Below, in pieces: positions 1 to 7,877 of a stretch of 64,000 nt of DNA. The translations under genes and the position numbers were made by a program. A model generated the notes under the pieces. The model saw nothing but the letters and a program-made list of their open reading frames with translations, ran no database searches and was not told the DNA's origin. Each line of letters begins with the position of its first letter. Position 1 is the stretch's first letter. Origin of the DNA: Novosphingobium mangrovisedimenti (GTDB lineage: Bacteria > Pseudomonadota > Alphaproteobacteria > Sphingomonadales > Sphingomonadaceae); the NCBI RefSeq assembly GCF_025153475.1, contig NZ_JANZXA010000010.1, positions 62,001 through 126,000 of the forward strand, read 5' to 3'.

Positions 1-131
1 CCCTGCTCGCCAAGCTGGGCGCCATTGCGTCCGAGAGCGAGCAGCGCATGTTCAACGGCTTTTCGGATGAAGAGCTTGAGCAACTGCTCAATTTCATGGA
101 CCGGATCTACGAGAACGTCAGCCGCGGCTGA
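1..131 (+). CDS. MarR-type transcriptional regulator, C-terminal fragment
   Basis: Only the last 42 codons are present; the gene begins before the window and stops with TGA at 129-131. The visible tail reads as a run of helices, with FNGFSDEELEQLL followed by NFMDRIYENVS. This matches the C-terminal dimerisation helices of MarR-family regulators, where a late phrase of the type 'fs.eEl.qL..lL.ri..n' is common. No DNA-binding domain is in view, so the family call is moderate. It converges on the next gene, with a strong hairpin between the two. Confidence 0.55.
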   Translation, partial: LLAKLGAIASESEQRMFNGFSDEELEQLLNFMDRIYENVSRG

Positions 132-190
132 CGCCGCGCGTCGCCTTCAGGTCCCATGACGCGGCACGCATTACGTCCCGCGCACAAACA

Positions 191-220
191 GAAAGGGCGG
201 CGCCGAGGCGCCGCCCTTTC
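191..220. terminator. Bidirectional hairpin terminator
   Basis: A perfect 13-bp inverted repeat, GAAAGGGCGGCGC and its complement, encloses a 4-nt loop (CGAG). It sits between the convergent MarR fragment and the 106-aa gene and can serve both strands. T-richness after the stem is modest (CCCTTTC). Confidence 0.8.
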
Positions 221-242
221 CGTCTTGAGAGCTCGTCGGCGC

Positions 243-563
243 TTACTTGGCGCGAGCAACTTCCTTCTTCGAAAGCGAGGTCACAACCTTGCCTTCGACT
301 TCGCTGACGGTCGAAATCGGAACGGTGACGAGGCGGCCGTTCAGGATGACCTGCGGGTTGCCTTCGGCGTTGACGCGATAGATCGGCGCGATGCGATAGC
401 CGTTCGAAGCGTAGAGCATCATGCCGGCGTTCAGCTCGACCGGAGCAGCGGCTTCTTCGGTCACTTCGTGAACGGCCTGCGTGGTTTCGGCGAAGACGGC
501 GGTCGGAACGACGGCCATGGTGGCTACGGTAGCAAGAGCTGCGAGCGAGGCGAACTTGTTCAT
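243..563 (-). CDS. Small exported protein of unknown function (106 aa)
   Basis: The ATG at 563 opens a 106-aa protein. Its first ~25 residues form a classic Sec signal peptide: MNKF, then an alanine-rich hydrophobic core ending in AVFA-E, so cleavage after residue 25 is likely. The mature part is about 80 residues, acidic at first, with a phrase like 'GYRIAPIYRVNAEGNPQVILNGRLVTVP' that suggests a small beta-rich periplasmic domain. I do not recognise a family. It is monocistronic, ends at the hairpin at 191-220, and its upstream region carries a perfect 16-bp palindrome at 605-620, so it is probably regulated. Confidence 0.75.
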   Translation of the reverse strand: MNKFASLAALATVATMAVVPTAVFAETTQAVHEVTEEAAAPVELNAGMMLYASNGYRIAPIYRVNAEGNPQVILNGRLVTVPISTVSEVEGKVVTSLSKKEVARAK

Positions 564-895
564 GCGATAAACTCCAGAATGCGAATTGTTCGTTTTTTCA
601 ATTTACTAACCTAGGTTAGTTATTAGCCACCCCAAAGTCAATTGCAATTGTTGCAACTGCAAAAGCACTTTACTCAACACTCGAAAAGCCCCGGAAACGC
701 TGAACTTCCAGAATTGTTGCAATGCAACATACGCTGGGCGCGCGATCAAATCCCTTTCCCATGATCGTCTGCACGATGGGGTCCAAGGTTGATCCTCCAG
801 GGGATTGCGCGCAAATCGGGAGGAACCTCGAAACGGCGTCCGCGCCGTGCCTCGAGAGCGGTTTATTGCAAGAACACAACAGGGACTGGCAGCAG
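564..895. promoter_or_regulatory. Divergent intergenic region with repeated TTGCA elements
   Basis: This 332-nt gap separates the exported-protein gene (minus) from the first CoA-transferase (plus). It holds the palindrome at 605-620 and two copies of ATTGTTGCAA, at 647-656 and 713-722. The second copy is part of a 15-nt palindrome, TGTTGCAATGCAACA (715-729, arms of 7 around one base). An open frame continues upstream of the CoA-transferase start at 896 but has no ribosome-binding site or protein-like character. The palindrome is a plausible site for the pathway regulator, for example the IclR protein at 9 kb. Confidence 0.45.
605..620. promoter_or_regulatory. Perfect 16-bp palindrome, candidate operator
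   Basis: ACTAACCTAGGTTAGT reads the same on both strands. It lies in an AT-rich stretch 42 nt upstream of the start codon of the 106-aa exported protein, where a promoter for that minus-strand gene would be expected. MarR and TetR regulators bind sites of this size, and a MarR-type gene ends at 131. Which protein binds is inference. Confidence 0.5.
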
Positions 896-2125
896 ATGTC
901 GACAAAGGTCATGCAGGGCGTGCGCGTCCTCGAAGTGGCACAGTTCACTTTCACTCCCGCCGCCGGCGCGATCCTCGCCGACTGGGGCGCGGACGTCATC
1001 AAGATCGAACACCCCGTCCGCGGCGATACGCAGCGCGGCTTCCTCAACATGGGCGGCGTGACGCTCGATCCGCTGCGCCACACGCTGTTCGAGCACCCCA
1101 ACCGCGGCAAGCGCAGCGTCGGCATCGACCTGTCGACCCCGGAAGGCCAGGAAGCGCTCTACGAACTCGCCAAGCAGTGCGATGTGTTCCTGACCAACTA
1201 CCTCCCGCAGGTGCGCCAGAAGAACAAGTTCGACGTCGAGCACATCCGCGCGATCAATCCGAACATCATCTACGCACGCGGCTCGGCGCTGGGCAACAAG
1301 GGCCCCGAGCGCGAGGTCGGCGGCTTCGACGGCACCTGCTTCTGGTCGCGCAGCGGCATCGCCTATTCGATGACGCCCGAGGAACTGGGCGCCCCGCTCT
1401 CGCAGGGCATTCCCGCGTTCGGCGATTCCATCGGCGGCATGTTCATCGCCGGCGGCATTTCCGCCGCGCTCTATCACCGCGAAAAGACCGGCGAAGCGAC
1501 CGAACTCGACGTCTCGCTGCTGAGCACCGCGGCCTGGGCTTCGGGTGCGCTGATCGCGCAGGTTGCCGAAACCGGCATCCTCACCCGCAACCCGATGCCG
1601 GGTTCGGGCGGTGCCGTGCGCAACCCCTTCACGGGCAACTACCAGACGTCCGACGGCGGCACGATCAACCTGTGCACGCTGTCGCCGCAGGGCCACATCC
1701 GCAGTCTGTTCGAACACCTGGGTGTACCCGAGGCCGCCGACGATCCGCGCTTCTCCGATCCGCGCGCACTGTTCGAGAACGCCGGCGCCGCCAGCGACAT
1801 CATGGTGAAGGCCTTTGCCGCGAAGCCGTTCGAATACTGGCGCCAGCACCTCAAGACCTTCTCTGGCCAGTGGGCGCCGATCCAGAGCTTCACCGACCTG
1901 CTCACCGACGAGCAGGCGCTCGCCAACGACATGCTCGTCGAGGTCGACGCGGCCGACGGCGGCGAGCCGCTCACGCTGGTCCGCGGCCCGGTCCAGTGGA
2001 ACGGCGAACCGCTCGAAACCGGACGCTCGCCGCAGGCCTCCGAACATACCGAGATCGTGCTCATGGAAATGGGCATCGAGTGGGACAAGATCGAGGAATG
2101 GAAGGCCAAGGGCGCAATCGCTTGA
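896..2125 (+). CDS. CaiB/BaiF family (class III) CoA-transferase, copy 1
   Basis: A 409-aa enzyme expected to move CoA between carboxylic acids in the cytoplasm. The N-terminal Rossmann part begins with [10 protein letters not shown] and includes [14 protein letters not shown] (28-40) and NRGKRSVGIDL (69-79), hallmarks of the family. The GDSIGGM motif (176-182) carries a conserved aspartate in the active-site region. The reading frame is open further upstream, but the ATG at 896 gives the same N-terminus as the downstream paralogue (MxxVMxGVRVLE), so I chose it. It heads a run with copy 2, a small Cys protein and an acyl-CoA synthetase. The substrate is unknown; racemase activity is an alternative for this superfamily. 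Confidence 0.9.
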   Translation: MSTKVMQGVRVLEVAQFTFTPAAGAILADWGADVIKIEHPVRGDTQRGFLNMGGVTLDPLRHTLFEHPNRGKRSVGIDLSTPEGQEALYELAKQCDVFLTNYLPQVRQKNKFDVEHIRAINPNIIYARGSALGNKGPEREVGGFDGTCFWSRSGIAYSMTPEELGAPLSQGIPAFGDSIGGMFIAGGISAALYHREKTGEATELDVSLLSTAAWASGALIAQVAETGILTRNPMPGSGGAVRNPFTGNYQTSDGGTINLCTLSPQGHIRSLFEHLGVPEAADDPRFSDPRALFENAGAASDIMVKAFAAKPFEYWRQHLKTFSGQWAPIQSFTDLLTDEQALANDMLVEVDAADGGEPLTLVRGPVQWNGEPLETGRSPQASEHTEIVLMEMGIEWDKIEEWKAKGAIA

Positions 2126-2167
2126 GGCCACCTTCCCGTTGTCTGGCCGCAAGGAGGCACGACCGGA

Positions 2168-3394
2168 ATGAAGCAGGTGATGAAAGGCGTGCGGGTGCTC
2201 GAAGTGGCCCAGTTCGTCTTCGTTCCGGCTGCCGGGGCGGTGCTTGCGGACTGGGGGGCAGACGTCATCAAGGTCGAGCATCCCGTACGCGGCGACGCAC
2301 AGCGCGGGATGCTTTCGATCGCGGGTGCCAGGCTCGATCCCGTCGTCAATCCGATGATCGAGCATCCCAACCGGGGCAAGCGCAGCATCGGCATCGATGT
2401 CGCGACCGAGGAAGGCCAGGCGCTGATCTACGAGCTGGCGAAGACCGCCGACGTCTTCCTGACCAACTACCTGCCCTCGGCCCGCCAGAAGCTGAAGATC
2501 GACGTCGAGCACATCCGTGCCGCCAACCCGGACATCATCTACGCACGCGGCAGCGGCTACGGGGACAAGGGCCCCTCGCGCGATCGCGGCGCCTTCGATG
2601 CCACGGCCTTCTGGATCCATTCGGGCCTCGGCCACGCGCTCACGCCGCAGGAATTCGACGTGCCGCTGACCATGGGCGTGGGCGGAATGGGCGATTCCAT
2701 CAGCGGCATGTACCTTGCCGGCGGGATTGCCGGCGCGCTTTTCAACCGCGCACAGACGGGCGAGACTTCGGAAATCGACGTTTCCCTCTTCAACAGCGCG
2801 ATGTGGTCGATGGGCCAGGTGATCGGCCCCTACCTCCATACCGGCAAGATGATGCGCGTCGGCGCGCCGCAAGCCGGGGGCGCTGCGGTCAATCCGTTCC
2901 TTGGCCATTTCAAGACCGCCGACGAGCGGGTCATCAGCCTGTTCATCATGGTGCCCGGTCCCTACATCCGCGACACGTTCGAGCACCTCGGCGTGCCGGA
3001 GGCAGCCGATGACCCCCGCTTTGCCGATGCCCTTTCGCTGATGGAAAACAGCGCGGCGGCAAGCGACATCATCTCAGCCGCCTTTGCCGCCAGGCCGTTC
3101 GCCTACTGGTGCGAAAAGCTGCAGACCATGCGCGGCCAGTGGGCCGCCGTTCAGACCCTGCTCGATCTCGGCGACGATGCCCAGGCGATCGCCAACGACA
3201 CCTTCATGGAAGTCGAACCGATCGACGGGTCCGACCCGATGCGCATCGTACGCAGCCCGGTGCAATTCGATCACGAGCCTTTTGCCTCGCCTCGTGCCCC
3301 GCAGCCATCAGAACATACTGAGACGGTACTGCTGGAGCTCGGCCTTGAATGGGGCGACATCGAGAGCTTAAAGGCAAAAGGTGCGATTGCATGA
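2168..3394 (+). CDS. CaiB/BaiF family (class III) CoA-transferase, copy 2
   Basis: A 408-aa paralogue of the preceding gene, collinear over its whole length: the same start, [32 protein letters not shown] and the closing KAKGAIA. It starts at the ATG at 2168 behind a clear AAGGAGG ribosome-binding site, 42 nt after copy 1 stops. Differences cluster in the middle substrate-facing part. The arrangement looks like a tandem duplication with later divergence. The pair might form a heterodimer, since class III transferases are interlocked dimers, or act on two intermediates. Function in the acyl-CoA pathway is inferred from context. Confidence 0.9.
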   Translation: MKQVMKGVRVLEVAQFVFVPAAGAVLADWGADVIKVEHPVRGDAQRGMLSIAGARLDPVVNPMIEHPNRGKRSIGIDVATEEGQALIYELAKTADVFLTNYLPSARQKLKIDVEHIRAANPDIIYARGSGYGDKGPSRDRGAFDATAFWIHSGLGHALTPQEFDVPLTMGVGGMGDSISGMYLAGGIAGALFNRAQTGETSEIDVSLFNSAMWSMGQVIGPYLHTGKMMRVGAPQAGGAAVNPFLGHFKTADERVISLFIMVPGPYIRDTFEHLGVPEAADDPRFADALSLMENSAAASDIISAAFAARPFAYWCEKLQTMRGQWAAVQTLLDLGDDAQAIANDTFMEVEPIDGSDPMRIVRSPVQFDHEPFASPRAPQPSEHTETVLLELGLEWGDIESLKAKGAIA

Positions 3395-3458
3395 CGGAAC
3401 GCCAGCCCCGCCTGCAAGACATTCAACAACAGAAAACCCGATACGAAGGAAATCCGAG

Positions 3459-3749
3459 ATGAAGCCTGGAACCCGCCTGAAGAGCGCCGCCTGCGACACC
3501 GAAGTCATGGTGATCCGCTGCGCCGACGGCCAGATCGAATGCGGCGGCGCGCCGATGGGCGAAGCCAAGCCGGCCGAAGCAGCCCCCCTCGCCGCCGACT
3601 TCTCGGCCGGCACGTTGATGGGCAAGCGCTACGTCGATGCCGACGGCAAGTACGAGCTGCTCTGCGTCAAGCCCGGCAAGGGTTCGCTTTCGGTCGACGG
3701 TGTCGCGCTGGTCGTCAAGGACGCCAAGCCGCTCCCCGCTTCCGACTGA
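3459..3749 (+). CDS. Small four-cysteine protein in the CoA-transferase/ligase operon (96 aa)
   Basis: The ATG at 3459 follows an AAGGAAA ribosome-binding site. The 96-aa product has no signal peptide or membrane segment. Cysteines fall at 12, 21, 28 and 69; the phrases SAACDTEV, ECGGAPM and YELLCVKPG suggest a compact beta-rich fold, possibly metal-binding. I recall similar small proteins beside acyl-CoA ligases in actinobacteria, but cannot check that here. It lies 64 nt after a CoA-transferase and 39 nt before an acyl-CoA synthetase, so an accessory role for one of them is the natural guess. No biochemical function can be assigned. Confidence 0.75.
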   Translation: MKPGTRLKSAACDTEVMVIRCADGQIECGGAPMGEAKPAEAAPLAADFSAGTLMGKRYVDADGKYELLCVKPGKGSLSVDGVALVVKDAKPLPASD

Positions 3750-3788
3750 CCCCAGCACTGACCTCCCGAGCCAAGGCCGCTATCACCA

Positions 3789-5291
3789 ATGAACATCGCC
3801 CTCCTTCTTGAAATGGCGGCGGAAGCCGCGCCCGACCGCGTCGGTCTCGTCTGCGACGGAAAGCGCTGGACCTATGGAGACCTGCTCGACGCCGCGCGCG
3901 GCGCGTTCGAACTGATCCAGGAAAGCGAGGCGGAGTACGTCGCCCTGCTCGACGAAAGCAGCGAAGCGGCGGTCATTGCGGTGTTCGGTGCGGCCCTGGC
4001 CGGGGTGCCCTATTGCCCGCTCAACTACCGCCTGCCCGATGCGGACCTTTCCGCGCTGCTGGGCCGCGTCGCGCCGGCACTGGTGGTGGGCGACGAAGAG
4101 CGCATCACCCGCCTCGCGGGCGATCAGGGCCACACGATCTTCTCGCGCGAGGAATTCACGCTCAAGGCGCAGGAAACCGTGCCCGAACCGGAATCGCGCG
4201 AATACGATCCCGGCGAAGGCGTTGCGATCCAGCTCTTCACCAGCGGCACCACTGCCGCGCCGAAGGCGGCGATCCTGCGCCACTCGAACCTGCTGGGCTA
4301 TATCCTCGGCACCGTGGAGTTCGCCTCGGCGGACGAGGCAGACGCCGCGCTGGTGGTCGTGCCGCCCTACCACATCGCTGGCATCTCGGCGCTGATGAGC
4401 TCGATCTATTCGCTGCGCAAGATCGTGATGCTGCCGAACTTCTCGCCCGAAGGCTGGCTCAGCCTGGTCGAAGCGGAGACCGTGACCAACGCATTCGTCG
4501 TGCCCACCATGCTGGCGCGCATCGTCGATGCCATGGAAAAGGGCGTTACGGTGAATGTCGGAAGCTTGCGCGCGATCGCCTACGGCGGCGGCAAGATGCC
4601 GATCGAGGTGATCCACAAGGCGCTGGAACGCTTTCCTTCTGCCGGCTTCACCAATGCCTATGGCCTTACCGAGACCAGCTCGACCGTCGCCCTTCTCGGC
4701 CCCGACGACCACCGCGAGGCGCTGGCATCGGAGGACCCCAAGGTCCGCGCGCGCCTCACCTCGCTCGGCAAGCCGATCCCGACGGTCGAGATGCAGATCC
4801 GGGGCGAGAGCGGTGAAGTGCTGGGGCCCAACGAACCGGGCGAGATCTACGTGCGCGGCGAACAGGTTTCGGGCGAGTACAAGGAAAAGAGCGCGCTCGA
4901 CGCCGAAGGCTGGTTCCCCACCCGTGACGCGGGCTACATCGACGAGCACGGTTACCTGTTCCTCTCGGGCCGCGCCGACGACGTGATCGTGCGCGGCGGC
5001 GAGAACATGTCGCCCGGCGAGATCGAGGACGTGCTGCTGACCCATCCGGCCATCGCCGACGCCTGTGCCTGTGCCATTCCCTCGGTCGAATGGGGCGAAA
5101 CCGTGGGTGTCGCCATCGTCACCCGCGAAGGTTTCGAAACGCCGAGCGAAGACGAACTCAAGATGCTGGTCCGCTCGCGCCTGCGCTCCTCGCGCGTGCC
5201 CGAGAAGATCGCCTTCGTCGCCGAGCTGCCCTACAACGAGATGGGCAAGCTGCTGCGCCGCAAGGTCAAGGATGTCCTTGCCGAAGCCTGA
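3789..5291 (+). CDS. Acyl-CoA synthetase / AMP-dependent ligase (500 aa)
   Basis: A class I adenylate-forming enzyme that would activate a carboxylic acid to its CoA thioester using ATP. Visible signatures are the phosphate-binding loop TSGTTAAPK (151-159), NAYGLTET in the middle, the hinge-region phrase VRGGENMSPGEIED, and the C-terminal GKLLRRK where K487 should be the adenylation lysine. Its length is at the short end of the family but both domains are complete. It starts at ATG 3789 and overlaps the next gene by 20 nt, indicating translational coupling. It is the likely activating step of this cluster; the acid is unknown. Confidence 0.9.
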   Translation: MNIALLLEMAAEAAPDRVGLVCDGKRWTYGDLLDAARGAFELIQESEAEYVALLDESSEAAVIAVFGAALAGVPYCPLNYRLPDADLSALLGRVAPALVVGDEERITRLAGDQGHTIFSREEFTLKAQETVPEPESREYDPGEGVAIQLFTSGTTAAPKAAILRHSNLLGYILGTVEFASADEADAALVVVPPYHIAGISALMSSIYSLRKIVMLPNFSPEGWLSLVEAETVTNAFVVPTMLARIVDAMEKGVTVNVGSLRAIAYGGGKMPIEVIHKALERFPSAGFTNAYGLTETSSTVALLGPDDHREALASEDPKVRARLTSLGKPIPTVEMQIRGESGEVLGPNEPGEIYVRGEQVSGEYKEKSALDAEGWFPTRDAGYIDEHGYLFLSGRADDVIVRGGENMSPGEIEDVLLTHPAIADACACAIPSVEWGETVGVAIVTREGFETPSEDELKMLVRSRLRSSRVPEKIAFVAELPYNEMGKLLRRKVKDVLAEA

Positions 5292-6486
5292 TCCGCGAAC
5301 CGGCCCGGCGATCCCTCTGGCGCGCTGGGCCGACCGACAGTTGAAAGCCATGGGCGAGACCTACGGCCTCACCGCCCTTTCCGGACTCGAAGGCGCGACG
5401 CTGATGGGCGAGCGTGGCGCCAACGGCGGCTACCGTATCGGCGGCAGGATTTCGGCGGGGCTCGGCGGCAGCCGCCTCATGCCCACCCGCGACGGCGGCT
5501 GGTTCGCGCTTACCCTGATCCGCGCCGAGGACCGCGAGCTGCTGCCCGCGCTGTTCGGCGATGCCCGCCTCGCCATCGACGATCCCGCCGCGATTGCCGC
5601 GGCGACGCTGCAGCATGACTGCGCGGATCTCGTCAAACGCGGACGAGCGCTGGGCCTGCCCGTGGCCTCGGCGGACGAAGTTCCCGCCTCGCCGCCGGTC
5701 ACCGTCATGACGCGCGGGCAACGGCGCGAAAGACCCGCGGGCCATCGTCCGCTCGTGATCGACCTTTCCGCCATCTGGGCCGGGCCGCTGGCCGGCCACT
5801 TGTTCTGGCAAGCCGGGATGGAAGTCGTGAAAGTCGAGAGCCGGACCCGGCCCGACCTCATCCGACGCGACGATCCCACCACCTTCGACCTCATCAACCA
5901 GGGCAAGGCCAACGTGCTCGTCGACTTCGCCAGTACGCACGAAAAGGCCGCGCTGATCGCGCTCATCCGCAGCGCGGACGTGGTGATCGAATCTTCGCGC
6001 CCGCGCGCTCTGCGCCATCTCGGCATCGATGCCGAGACGCTTGTGCGCGAAGTGCCGGGCCTCGTGTGGCTTTCCGTCACCGGACACGGGGCCAGCGGCG
6101 ATGCTGCGAACTGGGTCGGCATCGGCAACGATTGCGGCGTCGCCGGCGGCCTTTCGCGGGCGATGGCGGAACTTACCGGTGAGATCGGCTATGTCGGCGA
6201 TGCCATTGCCGATCCGCTCACCGGCATCACCGCCGCGCGCGAAGGCCTTGCCGCCTTGCGCAGCGGAGAAGCGCAACGCATCGGTCTTTCCATGACCGCG
6301 ATATCCGCGATGGCTCTTGCCGAAGAACGCGCCTTCAACCGTGCCGCCATCGACGCGGAACTGCGGGCATGGGGCACGGCGGCAGGCCAGCCCTTCCCCC
6401 ACGTCGCCCGCCGCGTGCTGCAGGCCGAAGTGCACGAAATCGGCGCCGACACCACACGCTACCTTCCCGGACTGGCCCAGTGCTGA
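5272..6486 (+). CDS. CaiB/BaiF-type CoA-transferase with apparently permuted domain order
   Basis: A 404-aa protein whose residues 1-140 resemble the small C-terminal domain of class III transferases (GGSRLMPTRDGGWFAL, then LVKRGRALGLPVA). The Rossmann domain normally at the N-terminus starts only near residue 160 (HRPLVIDLSAIWAGPLAG, MEVVKVESRTRPD). The last third carries the VGDAIADPLTG motif and the helix with REGLAALRSGE. Relative to the two transferases upstream this looks like a circular permutation. The ATG at 5272 overlaps the ligase gene; an internal ATG at 5350 (MGETYGL) is possible. Its stop overlaps the start of the amidohydrolase. Confidence 0.75.
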   Translation: MSLPKPDPRTGPAIPLARWADRQLKAMGETYGLTALSGLEGATLMGERGANGGYRIGGRISAGLGGSRLMPTRDGGWFALTLIRAEDRELLPALFGDARLAIDDPAAIAAATLQHDCADLVKRGRALGLPVASADEVPASPPVTVMTRGQRRERPAGHRPLVIDLSAIWAGPLAGHLFWQAGMEVVKVESRTRPDLIRRDDPTTFDLINQGKANVLVDFASTHEKAALIALIRSADVVIESSRPRALRHLGIDAETLVREVPGLVWLSVTGHGASGDAANWVGIGNDCGVAGGLSRAMAELTGEIGYVGDAIADPLTGITAAREGLAALRSGEAQRIGLSMTAISAMALAEERAFNRAAIDAELRAWGTAAGQPFPHVARRVLQAEVHEIGADTTRYLPGLAQC

Positions 6487-7877
6487 TCCGTAACGCCGAG
6501 GTCTGGGGCAAGGGCCGCTGCGATGTCCGTGTGGACGGTGAGCGCATCGGCGAAACCGGCATCCTTCACCCGCGCGACGGCGAAACCGTGGTCGATGCCG
6601 AGGGCGGTGCGCTGTTGCCCGGCCTGCACGATCATCACATCCACCTGGCCGGCCTCGCCGCGCGAAAGTCCTCGATCCCCTGCGGTCCGCCTGAGGTCAC
6701 CGATGCCCAGGGTCTGGCCCTTGCGTTGAACCGCCCCGGAAGCGGGTGGATACGCGGCGTCGGCTATCACGAGAGCCTGCTGGGAGGCTCCCTGCCCGAT
6801 GCCGTCGCGCTCGACGGGTTCGTCGCGCATCGGCCGCTGCGCCTGCAGCACCGCACCGGCCGCATGTGGCTGCTCAACACGATGGCGCTGGACGACCTGC
6901 TGGCCCGCGCCACGCCGCCGCCCGGCCTCGAACGTCTGAACGGACGCTTCACCGGTCGGCTGTTCGACGAGGACGACTGGCTGCGCCGGGCATTGCGGGG
7001 CACTCCGCCAGACCTTGGCTATGTCAGCCGCGAGCTGGCCGGCTTCGGCGTGACCGGCGCGACCGACATGTCCCCGCGCAACGATCCGGCGATGGCCGCG
7101 CACTTCGCACGACAGCGGGCGGAGGGTACCCTTGCCCAGTCGCTGGTGCTGGCCGGGGCGCTTGCGCTCGATCAGGCGGAACAGGCGGGATGGCGGCTTG
7201 GCCCGCTCAAGCTCCACCTGCACGAAGCGGCGCTGCCCGATTTCGACAAGGCCGCCGCTTTCGTGCGTGCCGGGCACGCGCAGGGCCGGCCGCTGGCCGT
7301 GCATTGCGTGACCGAGGTGGAACTCGTCTTCACACTCGCTCTGCTGGAGGAATGCGGCCCGCTGCCGGGCGATCGGATCGAGCATGTCTCGGTCGCCGCA
7401 CCCGACCTCGTCGCGCGCATGGCGGCGCTCGGGCTGCAGGCCTGCATCCAACCGCACTTCATTGCCGAGCGCGGCGACAGCTATCTGGCGGAGGTCGAGC
7501 CGCGTCATCACGGCGACCTCTACCGCTTGCGCAGTCTGCACGAGGCGGGCATGGCGCTGGCAGGCGGCAGCGACGCTCCCTATGGCAGCCCCGATCCCTG
7601 GACGGCCATGGCCGCTGCGGTACATCGCCGCACGGCCAGCGGCGCCATCATCGGCCCGGACGAAGCGCTGACTCCCGAGGAAGCGCTGGCACTTTACCTC
7701 GCCGACCCTCTCGACCTTGCTCGGCAACGCCGGATAGCGCCTGGCGAAACGGCGGACTTATGCCTGCTCGACCGGCCATGGACGCAAGCGCGCGAACGGT
7801 TGTCCTGCGCGGATGTCGTCACCACCTGGACCTCAGGGCGCTGCATCCACAAGCGCGTCGACCAGTCCCCAGTCTAG
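6480..7877 (+). CDS. Amidohydrolase family 3 (YtcJ-like) metal-dependent hydrolase
   Basis: A 465-aa enzyme of the amidohydrolase superfamily. The metal-binding HxH lies in HDHHIHLAG (H53, H55) after an N-terminal beta-sandwich (LIRNAEVWG, GALLPGLHD). Later metal or active-site phrases are LAVHCVTE, RIEHVSV and GGSDAPYGSPDPW. It starts with GTG at 6480, which overlaps the preceding stop codon (GTGCTGA), so it is coupled to the CoA-transferase. The likely reaction is hydrolysis of an amide, ester or ring C-N/C-O bond, substrate unknown. Its last 45 nt overlap the convergent hydratase gene. Confidence 0.85.
   Translation: MLIRNAEVWGKGRCDVRVDGERIGETGILHPRDGETVVDAEGGALLPGLHDHHIHLAGLAARKSSIPCGPPEVTDAQGLALALNRPGSGWIRGVGYHESLLGGSLPDAVALDGFVAHRPLRLQHRTGRMWLLNTMALDDLLARATPPPGLERLNGRFTGRLFDEDDWLRRALRGTPPDLGYVSRELAGFGVTGATDMSPRNDPAMAAHFARQRAEGTLAQSLVLAGALALDQAEQAGWRLGPLKLHLHEAALPDFDKAAAFVRAGHAQGRPLAVHCVTEVELVFTLALLEECGPLPGDRIEHVSVAAPDLVARMAALGLQACIQPHFIAERGDSYLAEVEPRHHGDLYRLRSLHEAGMALAGGSDAPYGSPDPWTAMAAAVHRRTASGAIIGPDEALTPEEALALYLADPLDLARQRRIAPGETADLCLLDRPWTQARERLSCADVVTTWTSGRCIHKRVDQSPV

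Noticed and set aside
863..2986. A 707-codon minus-strand frame across the CoA-transferase pair
   Set aside because: Antisense shadow: composition biased, no motif, and repeats itself only because the two sense genes are paralogues.
3783..5351. A 522-codon minus-strand frame
   Set aside because: Antisense to the 500-aa acyl-CoA synthetase; no ribosome-binding site and no recognisable domain.
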